Part shown: positions 56,813 through 64,000 of the stretch, piece by piece
How positions within the stretch are numbered: position 1 is the first letter of the stretch
Layout: each line of letters opens with the position of its first letter
From: Deltaproteobacteria bacterium
GTDB taxonomy: Bacteria > UBA10199 > JACPAL01 > GCA-016699445
Assembly (NCBI GenBank): GCA_016699445.1
Contig: CP064976.1
Span: forward strand, 2,046,001-2,110,000
DNA length: 64,000 nucleotides
Direction: 5' to 3'
Program-made: the position numbers and the translations under genes
The notes under the pieces: model-generated
What the model was told of the DNA's origin: nothing
The model's input: the letters and a program-made list of their open reading frames with translations, nothing else
Database searches by the model: none

Positions 56813-58687
56813 ATGAAATTTATAAAAATATCGATTGTTGGAAGTGTCTTATGTGTTCTTGTTCTGAGTCATTCTTTACAGGCTGATACAGTTTTTTCTG
56901 TCAAAAATACGAATGATTCAGGAGATTATTCTCTTCGTGCGGCCATTACAGCTTCGAATGTTGCGCCAGGCAATAATACAATAAGTTTTTCAAGTGATGT
57001 GAGTGGAATGATTAATTTAACGTCTTCACTTCCTACTATTACTCAGCCTGTTCATATTATTGGTGTTAACGATGCGGCAAATAAGCCCAAAGTGGAGATT
57101 AATGCTTCAGCGATTCCGGGTAGTCATCGTGTTTTAGAGTTTGCTGCAGGGCTAGGGGGGAATTCTAGTATTTCGAATCTTAAGTTAACCGGTGGAAACC
57201 TTATTGGTTTAGAAGGTGGTGCGATTAAAGTTGGTAATTGCAGTGGTGAATTAGTTTTTGAGGTCATGCTTGATAATGTAGAAGTTTATAACAACACCGC
57301 AAGTTATGGTGGAGCTATTTCAACTGTGAGATGTGATGTGACCATTAGGCATTCATCTTTTCATAATAATACCGCCTCTGGAGGATTTAATGTAGGCGGT
57401 GGCGTTTATACCAATCAATCCGCCCTAACTGTTACTCAATCCGTATTTTATGATAATTCTGCACAAAAAGGATCGGCTATTTATCAAGTGAGTCACTCAG
57501 GGGATACGAGGTTAGGCTCTGTTATTGTGGCCAACTCAACGATCGCAGGGAATAATTCTCTAGAGGGAGGGGCTATTTATAACCTCCAAATGACTAGTAG
57601 CCCCGGGGGTGTTATTAATGTCCGAGAATCCACTCTATTCAATAACGATGGAGATTCAGACCGGACAGGAGCTGTTGGTGCTGGTGCGATCATAAATGAA
57701 GGAGGTCCGGATACAGTAAATATTGGAGGCTCCATTATTAGCGGGAATGGTAAAAGACGCACGGCTCCTGGAGTGTTTCTAACGTCTGCTAACTGTTCAG
57801 GTGCAGGCACCTTTACTGCAGGAGATAGAAATATATTTGATGTTCCTGGAGAATGTGGTCTTTCAGGTGACGATCTCTTTGCAAATCCTCTCCTGGATAT
57901 AAATCTCACGACGATTGATAACGGTTTTATAGGATCTTTTGTCCATAAAATAGCGCAGGGTAGTCCTGCCTTAGATAGAAACTCAACAATCTGTGGAGAA
58001 GATGGTGTTGAGGATCAGTTGGGATCTCCTCGAGAAAATGGAAAATGTGATGCTGGAGCCTACGAGTTTCCTCAAAAGTTAAGTTTGGCGACGACCGATA
58101 TTCCAGTAACTGAGACAGATGCGGATCAAACAATTCCGATCACGGTAACTCGTGAAGGTGGTACGACAGGTTCGGCAAGTGCTCGCATTATTATAGTGCC
58201 AGGTACTGCAACAACAGAGGATTATTCCACACCTTCTCCTGTAAGTGTAAGTTTTGGTCCTGGTGAAAGTAGTAAATCTGTCAATGTGACAATTGTAGGT
58301 GATAATACTCCGGAAACAACTGAATCATTCAGTTTGAGATTAGAATCTCTTACGACAGGTATCTCAGTAGTAGCTTCGGCAGAAGTAGCTACTGTCACTA
58401 TCAGTGATGATGATTCTCCTATAGGTACGGGTGGTGCTGGAAGTGGTGGATCGTCAGGTTCAGGAGGAGCTTCAGGTAGTGGTGGTAGTTCAGGCTCTGG
58501 AGGTTCTTCGGGAACAGGTGGTGCTTCAGGCAGCGGTACGGGTGGTGATATCGGTCATATAGGCGGTGGTGGAGTTTCGGGAATCACAGGCACAGGTGGC
58601 TCATCGGGTGCCGCAGGATCAGATGTTGATCCAAGTCAAACCACTGAGTCTTCGAGCTCTGGAGGTTGCAACTTATCTCATAGCTGA
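56813..58687 (+). CDS. secreted beta-helix protein with Calx-beta domain and Cys tail
   Basis: A 624-residue protein with signal peptide (SIVGSVLCVLVLSHSLQA). The segment NTNDSGDYSLRAAITASN matches the CSLREA-type start of right-handed beta-helix proteins, and repeats (NNTASYGGAIS, NNTASGGFNVGGGVY, NNSLEGGAIYN) follow to about residue 420. A Calx-beta-type domain (VTETDADQTIPITVTREGG, TTEDYSTP, FGPGESSKSVNVTI) lies at about 425-545. A Gly/Ser-rich stretch leads to the C-terminus SSSSGGCNLSHS. It is likely surface-exposed. The tail resembles that of the protein at 40573. Confidence 0.85.
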   Translation: MKFIKISIVGSVLCVLVLSHSLQADTVFSVKNTNDSGDYSLRAAITASNVAPGNNTISFSSDVSGMINLTSSLPTITQPVHIIGVNDAANKPKVEINASAIPGSHRVLEFAAGLGGNSSISNLKLTGGNLIGLEGGAIKVGNCSGELVFEVMLDNVEVYNNTASYGGAISTVRCDVTIRHSSFHNNTASGGFNVGGGVYTNQSALTVTQSVFYDNSAQKGSAIYQVSHSGDTRLGSVIVANSTIAGNNSLEGGAIYNLQMTSSPGGVINVRESTLFNNDGDSDRTGAVGAGAIINEGGPDTVNIGGSIISGNGKRRTAPGVFLTSANCSGAGTFTAGDRNIFDVPGECGLSGDDLFANPLLDINLTTIDNGFIGSFVHKIAQGSPALDRNSTICGEDGVEDQLGSPRENGKCDAGAYEFPQKLSLATTDIPVTETDADQTIPITVTREGGTTGSASARIIIVPGTATTEDYSTPSPVSVSFGPGESSKSVNVTIVGDNTPETTESFSLRLESLTTGISVVASAEVATVTISDDDSPIGTGGAGSGGSSGSGGASGSGGSSGSGGSSGTGGASGSGTGGDIGHIGGGGVSGITGTGGSSGAAGSDVDPSQTTESSSSGGCNLSHS

Positions 58688-58689
58688 AT

Positions 58690-60150
58690 CTAAATCCCTA
58701 AAAACTCCCGACCATTTTGAATCATCGCTCGGCTTTGTTGGAGCGTGGAAGCTTCGGCATAAATGCGGAGCAAAGGCTCGGTGCCAGAGAGGCGCATGAG
58801 AAGCCAGCTATTGTCATCGAGATAAATTTTAATTCCATCCATACGATTGACGCGTGCCACTTTTTGACTAGCCAGAGTAGCTGGTTGGAGTGTGGTAATC
58901 TTTTCTTTAACACGAAGTAATTCACTTTCAGCAAAATGCACGTCATCGCGAATGAAATGAAAAGGGCCTATTTCGTTTGTGAGATCTTTTAAAATATCTC
59001 CCAAACGCTTCTTTTTGACCGACATCATTTCGACCAGCAAAAGTCCTGAGAGGAGGCCATCACGCTCGAACACGTGGCTGGGGATTCCGATACCACCAGA
59101 CTCTTCTCCACCAATGAGAGGGTTTGTTTCCAAAAACTTTCCGCAGATGTGCTTAAATCCAATCGGAAGTTCGTGTACGGGGAGATTGTATTTTTTAGCC
59201 AGTATATCGACCATGTGAGTGGTAGAGACTGTTTTGACCACATCACCGCGTAAACCTTTTTCTGCCAAATGTTTCAGAAGAAGAGCAAAGATTTGTTGAG
59301 GAGAAATAAAATTTCCTTCTTCATCGACAGCGCCAATGCGGTCGGCATCACCATCGGTAGCCAAGCCTACATCAAAGCTCTGAGTCTTCACGAGGGTCAT
59401 AAAATCGCGCAGGTTTTTTTCAATAGGTTCGGGATTGAGGCCTCCAAAGCTGGGATTGGTTTCGCCATGCAGCTCTGTAATGGGTTGTTCCAAAATTTTG
59501 GTTAAATAGCCGGATCCCGCTCCAAAGAGTGGATCATGAGCAATTTTCCATTGGGACTGTTGAATCAGTTTGAGATCGATCTGAGAACGAAGCTGGCCAA
59601 TATATTTTTCCGTACTGAATTCTGAATAAAGAGGGGATTTGGAAATCTCATCGATCGATATTTTTTGAGGTTTTTTCCCCGCACGATCATTCTCGTCAAT
59701 TTTGTCTTCGACAATTTTTGTAAAAGCAGGAGCTGCCGATCCTCCATAGCTTTCTTTAAATTTTACTCCATTCCACTGAAAAGGATTATGGCTGGCTGTG
59801 ATCATCACGCCGCCAGGAGCTTTGGTTTCTTTAGCAATCCACGAGATGCACGGAGTAGGGCAGTAGTGACTGCTCAAAGACATTTTGAAGCCATTAGCCA
59901 TCATGACAGAAGCGAAGGCTTTCGCAAAATCAGGAGATAAAAAACGTCGATCGTATCCTATGGGGATGGGCTGTAGGGGCAGGCCTCCGTGCCTGCCCTG
60001 ATCAGAATTCAATTCAGGGCGGCCACGGGGGGCCGCCCCTACGGATTTCATAACATCAGCATAGGCCTGAGCCATGCGTTCGACATTCTCAAAAGTAAAT
60101 TCTTTGGCGATTTCGGCACGCCAACCATCCGTTCCAAATTTAAGTGTCAT
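58690..60150 (-). CDS. phosphoglucomutase/phosphomannomutase with in-frame palindromic insert
   Basis: A 486-residue phosphohexomutase. It has FGTDGWR, the phosphoserine loop GVMITASHNPFQWNGVKFK, the metal loop LATDGDADRIGAV, GGEESGGIGI and the C-terminal RLSGTEPLLRIYAE. Residues about 37-59 (GAAPRGRPELNSDQGRHGG and beyond), between VMKS and PIPIGYDRR, are encoded by a palindromic repeat and have no counterpart in the family. The start overlaps the end of pdxA by four bases. It is the last gene of a ppiC-surA-pdxA-mutase run. Confidence 0.92.
   Translation of the reverse strand: MTLKFGTDGWRAEIAKEFTFENVERMAQAYADVMKSVGAAPRGRPELNSDQGRHGGLPLQPIPIGYDRRFLSPDFAKAFASVMMANGFKMSLSSHYCPTPCISWIAKETKAPGGVMITASHNPFQWNGVKFKESYGGSAAPAFTKIVEDKIDENDRAGKKPQKISIDEISKSPLYSEFSTEKYIGQLRSQIDLKLIQQSQWKIAHDPLFGAGSGYLTKILEQPITELHGETNPSFGGLNPEPIEKNLRDFMTLVKTQSFDVGLATDGDADRIGAVDEEGNFISPQQIFALLLKHLAEKGLRGDVVKTVSTTHMVDILAKKYNLPVHELPIGFKHICGKFLETNPLIGGEESGGIGIPSHVFERDGLLSGLLLVEMMSVKKKRLGDILKDLTNEIGPFHFIRDDVHFAESELLRVKEKITTLQPATLASQKVARVNRMDGIKIYLDDNSWLLMRLSGTEPLLRIYAEASTLQQSRAMIQNGREFLGI
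59973..60042. repeat. palindromic element, family B, inside the phosphohexomutase gene
   Basis: A 70-base element bounded by GTAGGGGC and GCCCCTAC. It contains two GC-rich hairpins (GGGGCAGGC...GCCTGCCC and GGGCGGCC...GGCCGCCC). It is much richer in GC than its surroundings and is read in frame. Confidence 0.88.
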
Positions 60151-61034
60151 AATTTCCCCATACTTAGTTTAATCGAAAGTTCAATAGCCGCTATCATACT
60201 CGAAGGCGTAGCAATTCCTTTCCCGGCAATATCAAAGGCTGTTCCATGATCAGGGCTTGTGCGTACAAAAGGCAGTCCCAATGTCACATTCACTCCGTCA
60301 TCAAAGTGCAAAAGTTTAAGAGGGATGAGGCCTTGATCATGATACATGACGACTACGGCATCGTAATCTCCCCGAACTGCTTGGTTGAAAACCGTATCTG
60401 CGGCTAAAGGACCTGTCACATGAATCTTATTTTTTTGAGCTTTGCGAATAGCAGGAAGGATGATTTTTGTTTCTTCATCTCCAAAAAGTCCTGCTTCTCC
60501 GGCATGTGGATTCAAGCCTGCAACGGCAATTTTTGGTTTTGAAATACCAAACCAATTTTGAAGAGCTTCCTGAGTGAGTTGGATAGTGGTGAAAATCTTT
60601 TCTGATGTCAGAAGTGTTGGAACATTTTTGAGAGCTTCGTGTATCGTCACCAATACGACTTTTAAAGAAGGCCCGGCCATCATCATACGAAATTTTTTTG
60701 TTTTAGAAAGCTGAGCAAAAAATTCTGTATGTCCTGGATAAGGATAGCCGGCTTGATGAAGATGTTCTTTGGAAATCGGGGCTGTCACAATAGCGTCAAT
60801 ATCCCCAGCGAGTGCTGCTTGAGTGGCTTGTTCGATATAAAAACCCGAAAGTTCTCCACATTCTTTTGGAGTGAGATTTTTGGCATTTTGAAAATCAAAA
60901 TAGCAGGCATCTCCAAAGACCATATACTCGGCTTTATTTTTAATTTCAGGAGAGCCCAGGGCTTTTTCAATAATCTCAGGGCCGATCCCTCGAGGATCTC
61001 CCATAGTGATTCCGATGAGAGGTTTGCGTTTCAT
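60147..61034 (-). CDS. pdxA: 4-hydroxythreonine-4-phosphate dehydrogenase
   Basis: A 295-residue enzyme of pyridoxal phosphate synthesis. Motifs are GITMGDPRGIGPEI, the metal site PISKEHLHQAGYPYPGHTEF and VVVMYHDQGLIPLK, and FVRTSPDHGTAFDIAGKG. It is a little shorter than the 320-330 residues common in the family. It lies six bases after the surA-like gene, an arrangement found in many proteobacteria. Confidence 0.94.
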   Translation of the reverse strand: MKRKPLIGITMGDPRGIGPEIIEKALGSPEIKNKAEYMVFGDACYFDFQNAKNLTPKECGELSGFYIEQATQAALAGDIDAIVTAPISKEHLHQAGYPYPGHTEFFAQLSKTKKFRMMMAGPSLKVVLVTIHEALKNVPTLLTSEKIFTTIQLTQEALQNWFGISKPKIAVAGLNPHAGEAGLFGDEETKIILPAIRKAQKNKIHVTGPLAADTVFNQAVRGDYDAVVVMYHDQGLIPLKLLHFDDGVNVTLGLPFVRTSPDHGTAFDIAGKGIATPSSMIAAIELSIKLSMGKL

Positions 61035-61040
61035 GAAAAG

Positions 61041-61646
61041 TTATTTGATCTCGACTAATGTTTTAGCGCGTACTTCGTTTATGTATTTTTCTAATTCTTC
61101 AGGAGAACGCTCTTCCAAAATTTTAACACGTGCTTGAAAACGGGCTTCATCCGTGCTGTTAGCAGCTTTTTTTGCAAGCTCACCTTCACTGATCTTAATA
61201 CGTGGGTAAATCACTTGACCCATAAACTTCATGTGTTTGATCTGGTCGGTAAGTTCTAACTTATACTTTTCAAAAGAAGTGCCTTTTTTGGACAATTCAG
61301 CCTTGAGCTCATCGAGGCTGGCTTTATTCCTGTGCAAAACTTCCTGAATAGCAGAGCTAGTGTCTTCAGGAGATGCTGTGATTTGAAGTCGTTCAATCTC
61401 TTGATCAACCAGTTTTTGCTCAATTAATGCCTGAAGGACATCCGTTGTGTTTGTAGAATAGCTAGTCCCAATAGAGAAATTCTTTTTAAGCTGAGAGTTT
61501 TTTTGAGATTTAAACTTATTCACATCAGATAGTGTGATGATATCGCTACCCACGACAGCTACTACCTTATCAACGACTTCCGCTGAGAGAATATTTCCAT
61601 AAAAGCAAAGTGCTACGATGAGCAATGCGATTTGTTTTTTTGTCAT
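61041..61646 (-). CDS. SurA N-domain-like periplasmic protein without PPIase domain
   Basis: A 201-residue exported protein with signal peptide (ALLIVALCFYGNILSA) and the SurA-type start VDKVVAVVGSDIITLSDVNKF, followed by helices including LIEQKLVDQEIERLQI. SurA proteins usually add two parvulin domains, which are absent here. The PPIase domain is on the upstream gene instead. It overlaps that gene by four bases (ATGA), so the two may form one chaperone complex. Confidence 0.75.
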   Translation of the reverse strand: MTKKQIALLIVALCFYGNILSAEVVDKVVAVVGSDIITLSDVNKFKSQKNSQLKKNFSIGTSYSTNTTDVLQALIEQKLVDQEIERLQITASPEDTSSAIQEVLHRNKASLDELKAELSKKGTSFEKYKLELTDQIKHMKFMGQVIYPRIKISEGELAKKAANSTDEARFQARVKILEERSPEELEKYINEVRAKTLVEIK

Positions 61647-62589
61647 GGAACTAATACAACGTCTTTCAAGGCTCTGTCGTCAATAGAGATTTTAGCTTCT
61701 TGATTGAGAGTGTCGAGCCAAGCTTCCATTTCTTCGGACCCTTTTTCATGGCGTAAGATATCTTCTATGATGGATTTTGCTGAAGCAAAAGATTGTTGAA
61801 AGCCAGGTTTTTTCTCCACAACTTTAAAGATATGGTACCCATATTCTGAGGAAATAATGCCACTTGTTTGGCCCACTGCTAAAGTGAAACATGCTTCTTC
61901 AATGACTTTTGGGTATTGTCCTCGAGCAATCCATCCCAAATCCCCACCTTTATTTTTTTCAAGCCCTTCGCTATGTTGTTGGGCTACTTCCTGAAAGTTG
62001 GAGCCATTTTGAAGAAGGGAGTAGATGGTGCTCGCTTTCTCTTTTTTATCTACGATGATTTGTCGGCAATGAACTTCGTCAGGTACTGAAAATTCTTTTT
62101 TATTCTTCTTATAATAATTTTCGACTTCATTGCTGCCGATGGCAATTTTTTGAAAAACCTCCTGGTCGATAAGTTTTTCAACAAGCTTTTTCACGCTGTT
62201 TTTCTACCCATTCCTCTTTGGTAATTTTTTAAGCTGCAACTGTCTTAAAATTCCCCATCCGTAAAACCAAAAGCTGTAGCATCTTGAAGGGCATTTTCTT
62301 CTTCTGGGGTGAGAGTAATTTTCTTTTCATTCACCTTTTGAATCAAAAGATGTTCTTGGGTGAGGTCATTGATGATTCTTTTTTTGATTGCATAAATACC
62401 GTCGGGATCCTTGAGAAGAGCCGTATCAAAATGATCTTTTTCTTCTTTAAAAGTTTGTATCAGCTCTTTGGCCCGGATTTTTTCATCATTTACTTTGGCA
62501 ACAACCAACTGATCAGGCGTCTGAGAGCAGGCCAGAAAGTTTAAGAGGCTCGCAAAAGTCAGTAATGTGATAATAGTTCGGGTTGTCAT
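61643..62589 (-). CDS. lipoprotein PpiC/parvulin-type peptidyl-prolyl isomerase (frameshifted)
   Basis: The N-terminal frame (62589 to 62245) has a lipobox (LLNFLAC) and SurA-type helices. The second frame (62194 to 61643) has a parvulin domain (VHCRQIIVDKKEKA, GGDLGWIARGQ, TSGIISSEYGYHIFKV). Between them a third frame reads KITKEEWVEKQREKLVEKL, showing that one gene is interrupted by at least one, perhaps two, small indels near 62200-62245. It would assist folding of outer-membrane proteins at the periplasmic side. Confidence 0.82.
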
Positions 62590-62656
62590 TTGGGCTTGCG
62601 CATGTAGTGGGCAGCTATCTTAATTGCAACTTTAAGTTTTGAGGATTTTAAAGGCT

Positions 62657-62852
62657 GAATGCGCCTAATAAGCACCTATATTCCGCACCTCTTTTTGAAA
62701 GAGGTTGTTTTAATTGGTGTAAAATAATTTTGTCATGGCGAGCGAAGCGTGGCCATCTCCCGCGATAAAACGTGAGATCGCCACGCCCTTCGGGCTCGCG
62801 ATGACACTCAGGAAAAATCAACTGCGGAATTTTGGAATGCACCTAATAAGCA
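62657..62852. repeat. composite repeat with palindromic element, family C (core 62732-62805)
   Basis: The core is a 74-base palindrome, bounded by GTCAT and ATGAC, with arms GCGAGCGAAGCGTGGC and GCCACGCCCTTCGGGCTCGC. It is flanked by two near-identical 18-base direct repeats, GAATGCGCCTAATAAGCA at 62657 and GAATGCACCTAATAAGCA at 62835. No gene lies in 62590-62882 apart from this. Confidence 0.75.
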
Positions 62853-62882
62853 ACTTTTAGTAAAATAAACCGATAAAGAAAT

Positions 62883-63950
62883 ATGACTTTTTCATTGTCC
62901 CAGCTTGGCTCTCGTTCTTTCCCTCCTTTAAGGGAGAGTCAATCAGCCATAGAGTTCCCAGCGCCCACTCCACAATTGCCATTGGTGGCATTGCCATCAA
63001 GAGCACCTTCATTGTCAGTTGAAAGATCACTTCCATTATTTGATCCACGGTACCGTGCTTCTGTACCTGTCCCTTTTGTGTGTATGGGGCTTTCATTAGA
63101 GGATAATTCCACAATTGCCATCGGTGTCTCGCTGGCTGTTGCCGCTGGAATAGGAATCGCAGCCAAAAGATTTGGACCTTATTTGAAAGAAGAAGTTCGA
63201 TATTTGAGAAATAGTTGGTCAATGCGTGTGGCAGATAATCAAATGAAAAAAATAGCAGCTTGTTTTACTGTTGATAATATTTATGATGGTTTGACGGATT
63301 CAAATCCAGATATTCGTCGTGGCACAGTGAAATATGTATATCTTGAAAAATTAGATTCTGATTTATTGAAAAATATCCTGGAATATTCAGATAGAGATAC
63401 TTCTTTAAGGCGACAGTGTCTTTTGGTGTCTACTCTGATAAATTATGGAAATCATCCTCTCCGAGATAGTGATATTATCCGACTTGCTCGTGGCTTAGCT
63501 CTCGATTGGCATTCAAACGACTACAAAAACTGTTTGTTTTATATGGCTTGGGGAAAAATAAAAGCTGATCATAAGATTTCAAATGAGTGTTTGGATGTTT
63601 TAAGAGACATTTTTCTTGAGAGCTCTTTAAAAGATGGAAGCGCAAATCAAATAGCAGAGGAAATGGTTTCGGTAGTTTTTTATAGAGGAAAAGGTGCTAT
63701 TGAATCGTTTTGGCGTCAAGAGCACTTACCCCCTCTTTATAAAAGAGTCATGGCAGATGAGATTGTACATTTTGCTAAAACACATGCATTTGATTCCAAT
63801 GGTTTTATTCAAGAGACGACCCTTCAGGAATGTCGAGACTGTCTTAAAACGCCTATTCGTGAAGGTTGGTTTTTGCGATGGTTTGGATGGGGAGATGCGG
63901 ATCCGAAAATTCCAGGAGTGGAAATCAAGAAGCCCAAAGATTCTAAGTAA
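62883..63950 (+). CDS. unknown protein with one membrane helix and helical C-terminus
   Basis: A 355-residue protein. Residues 1-70 are proline/serine-rich, a hydrophobic helix follows (TIAIGVSLAVAAGIGIAA), and the rest is helical and repetitive like a HEAT-type array (DIRRGTVKYVYLEKL, RRQCLLVSTLINYGN). No family is recognised. A weak start signal precedes ATG 62883 (AAACCGATAAAGAAAT). Confidence 0.5.
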   Translation: MTFSLSQLGSRSFPPLRESQSAIEFPAPTPQLPLVALPSRAPSLSVERSLPLFDPRYRASVPVPFVCMGLSLEDNSTIAIGVSLAVAAGIGIAAKRFGPYLKEEVRYLRNSWSMRVADNQMKKIAACFTVDNIYDGLTDSNPDIRRGTVKYVYLEKLDSDLLKNILEYSDRDTSLRRQCLLVSTLINYGNHPLRDSDIIRLARGLALDWHSNDYKNCLFYMAWGKIKADHKISNECLDVLRDIFLESSLKDGSANQIAEEMVSVVFYRGKGAIESFWRQEHLPPLYKRVMADEIVHFAKTHAFDSNGFIQETTLQECRDCLKTPIREGWFLRWFGWGDADPKIPGVEIKKPKDSK

Positions 63951-64000
63951 AGATCTTAGAAATCTTATAGCTTCAATTGATTCAGTTTTTCTGTGTTGAG

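Noticed and set aside
58430..58625. Tandem DNA repeat or CRISPR-like array
   Set aside because: The periodicity comes from Gly/Ser codons in the beta-helix protein's linker. There are no spacers or constant repeats.

Overview
The window reads as chromosome of a Gram-negative, respiring bacterium of moderately low GC. It carries outer-membrane and lipoprotein genes (OmpA-type protein, LolA-like protein, several lipobox proteins, periplasmic PPIases), a cbb3-type oxidase with many c-type cytochromes, a sigma-54 activator, ClpS/ClpA and murein hydrolases. The gene style suggests a deltaproteobacterial or Bdellovibrionota/UBA10199-like lineage. That placement is an impression from gene content, not a computed result. 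There is no rRNA, prophage, CRISPR array or insertion sequence. One tRNA gene (Val, CAC) is present.

Layout. 1-9.7 kb: end of a sigma-54 regulator, folC, LolA-like protein, OmpA, cysteine desulfurase, MGMT, two related unknown proteins and comEC. 9.7-17.9 kb: UspA, MFS transporter, phosphohexomutase, three monohaem CXXCH proteins, a beta-CASP nuclease coupled to a nucleoside/AMP phosphorylase. 17.9-23.4 kb: a cbb3 oxidase cluster with many small membrane proteins, preceded by an FNR-like palindrome. 23.4-28.6 kb: a coupled GMC oxidoreductase / CrtC-like / membrane-protein trio, a di-haem peroxidase, tRNA-Val and two tandem copies of a 59-60 residue unknown protein. 28.8-34.4 kb: cell wall genes (lytic transglycosylase, DacB, NagZ) around a peptide-binding lipoprotein. 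34.5-47.9 kb: rmuC, PpsR, nadK, nadD, clpS/clpA, a delta-60 repeat protein, two toxin-antitoxin modules and several orphan genes. 48-56.5 kb: carboxylase beta subunit, adenosine-deaminase-like gene, a third toxin-antitoxin pair, trpD, uvrA and a DUF4143 ATPase. 56.8-64 kb: a secreted beta-helix/Calx-beta protein, a second phosphohexomutase, pdxA, two SurA/PpiC-type chaperones and an orphan.

Two sequence-level features matter most to a reader. First, about fifteen single-base frameshifts, mostly in A or T runs, interrupt otherwise well-conserved genes (folC, LolA-like, cysteine desulfurase, comEC twice, MFS, phosphohexomutase twice, mltD, binding protein, nagZ twice, carboxylase, uvrA, PpiC). 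This looks like uncorrected homopolymer error and those genes are annotated as whole reading frames. Second, several families of roughly 65-75 bp palindromic elements are present. Two of them lie in frame inside genes (folC and a phosphohexomutase), adding about 22-24 residues each, in the manner of Rickettsia palindromic elements.

Small genes recovered below the usual size cut-off include a 36-residue membrane protein (18545-18655), a 59-residue CcoP-like anchor (22217-22396) and a 59-residue paralogue (28081-28260).
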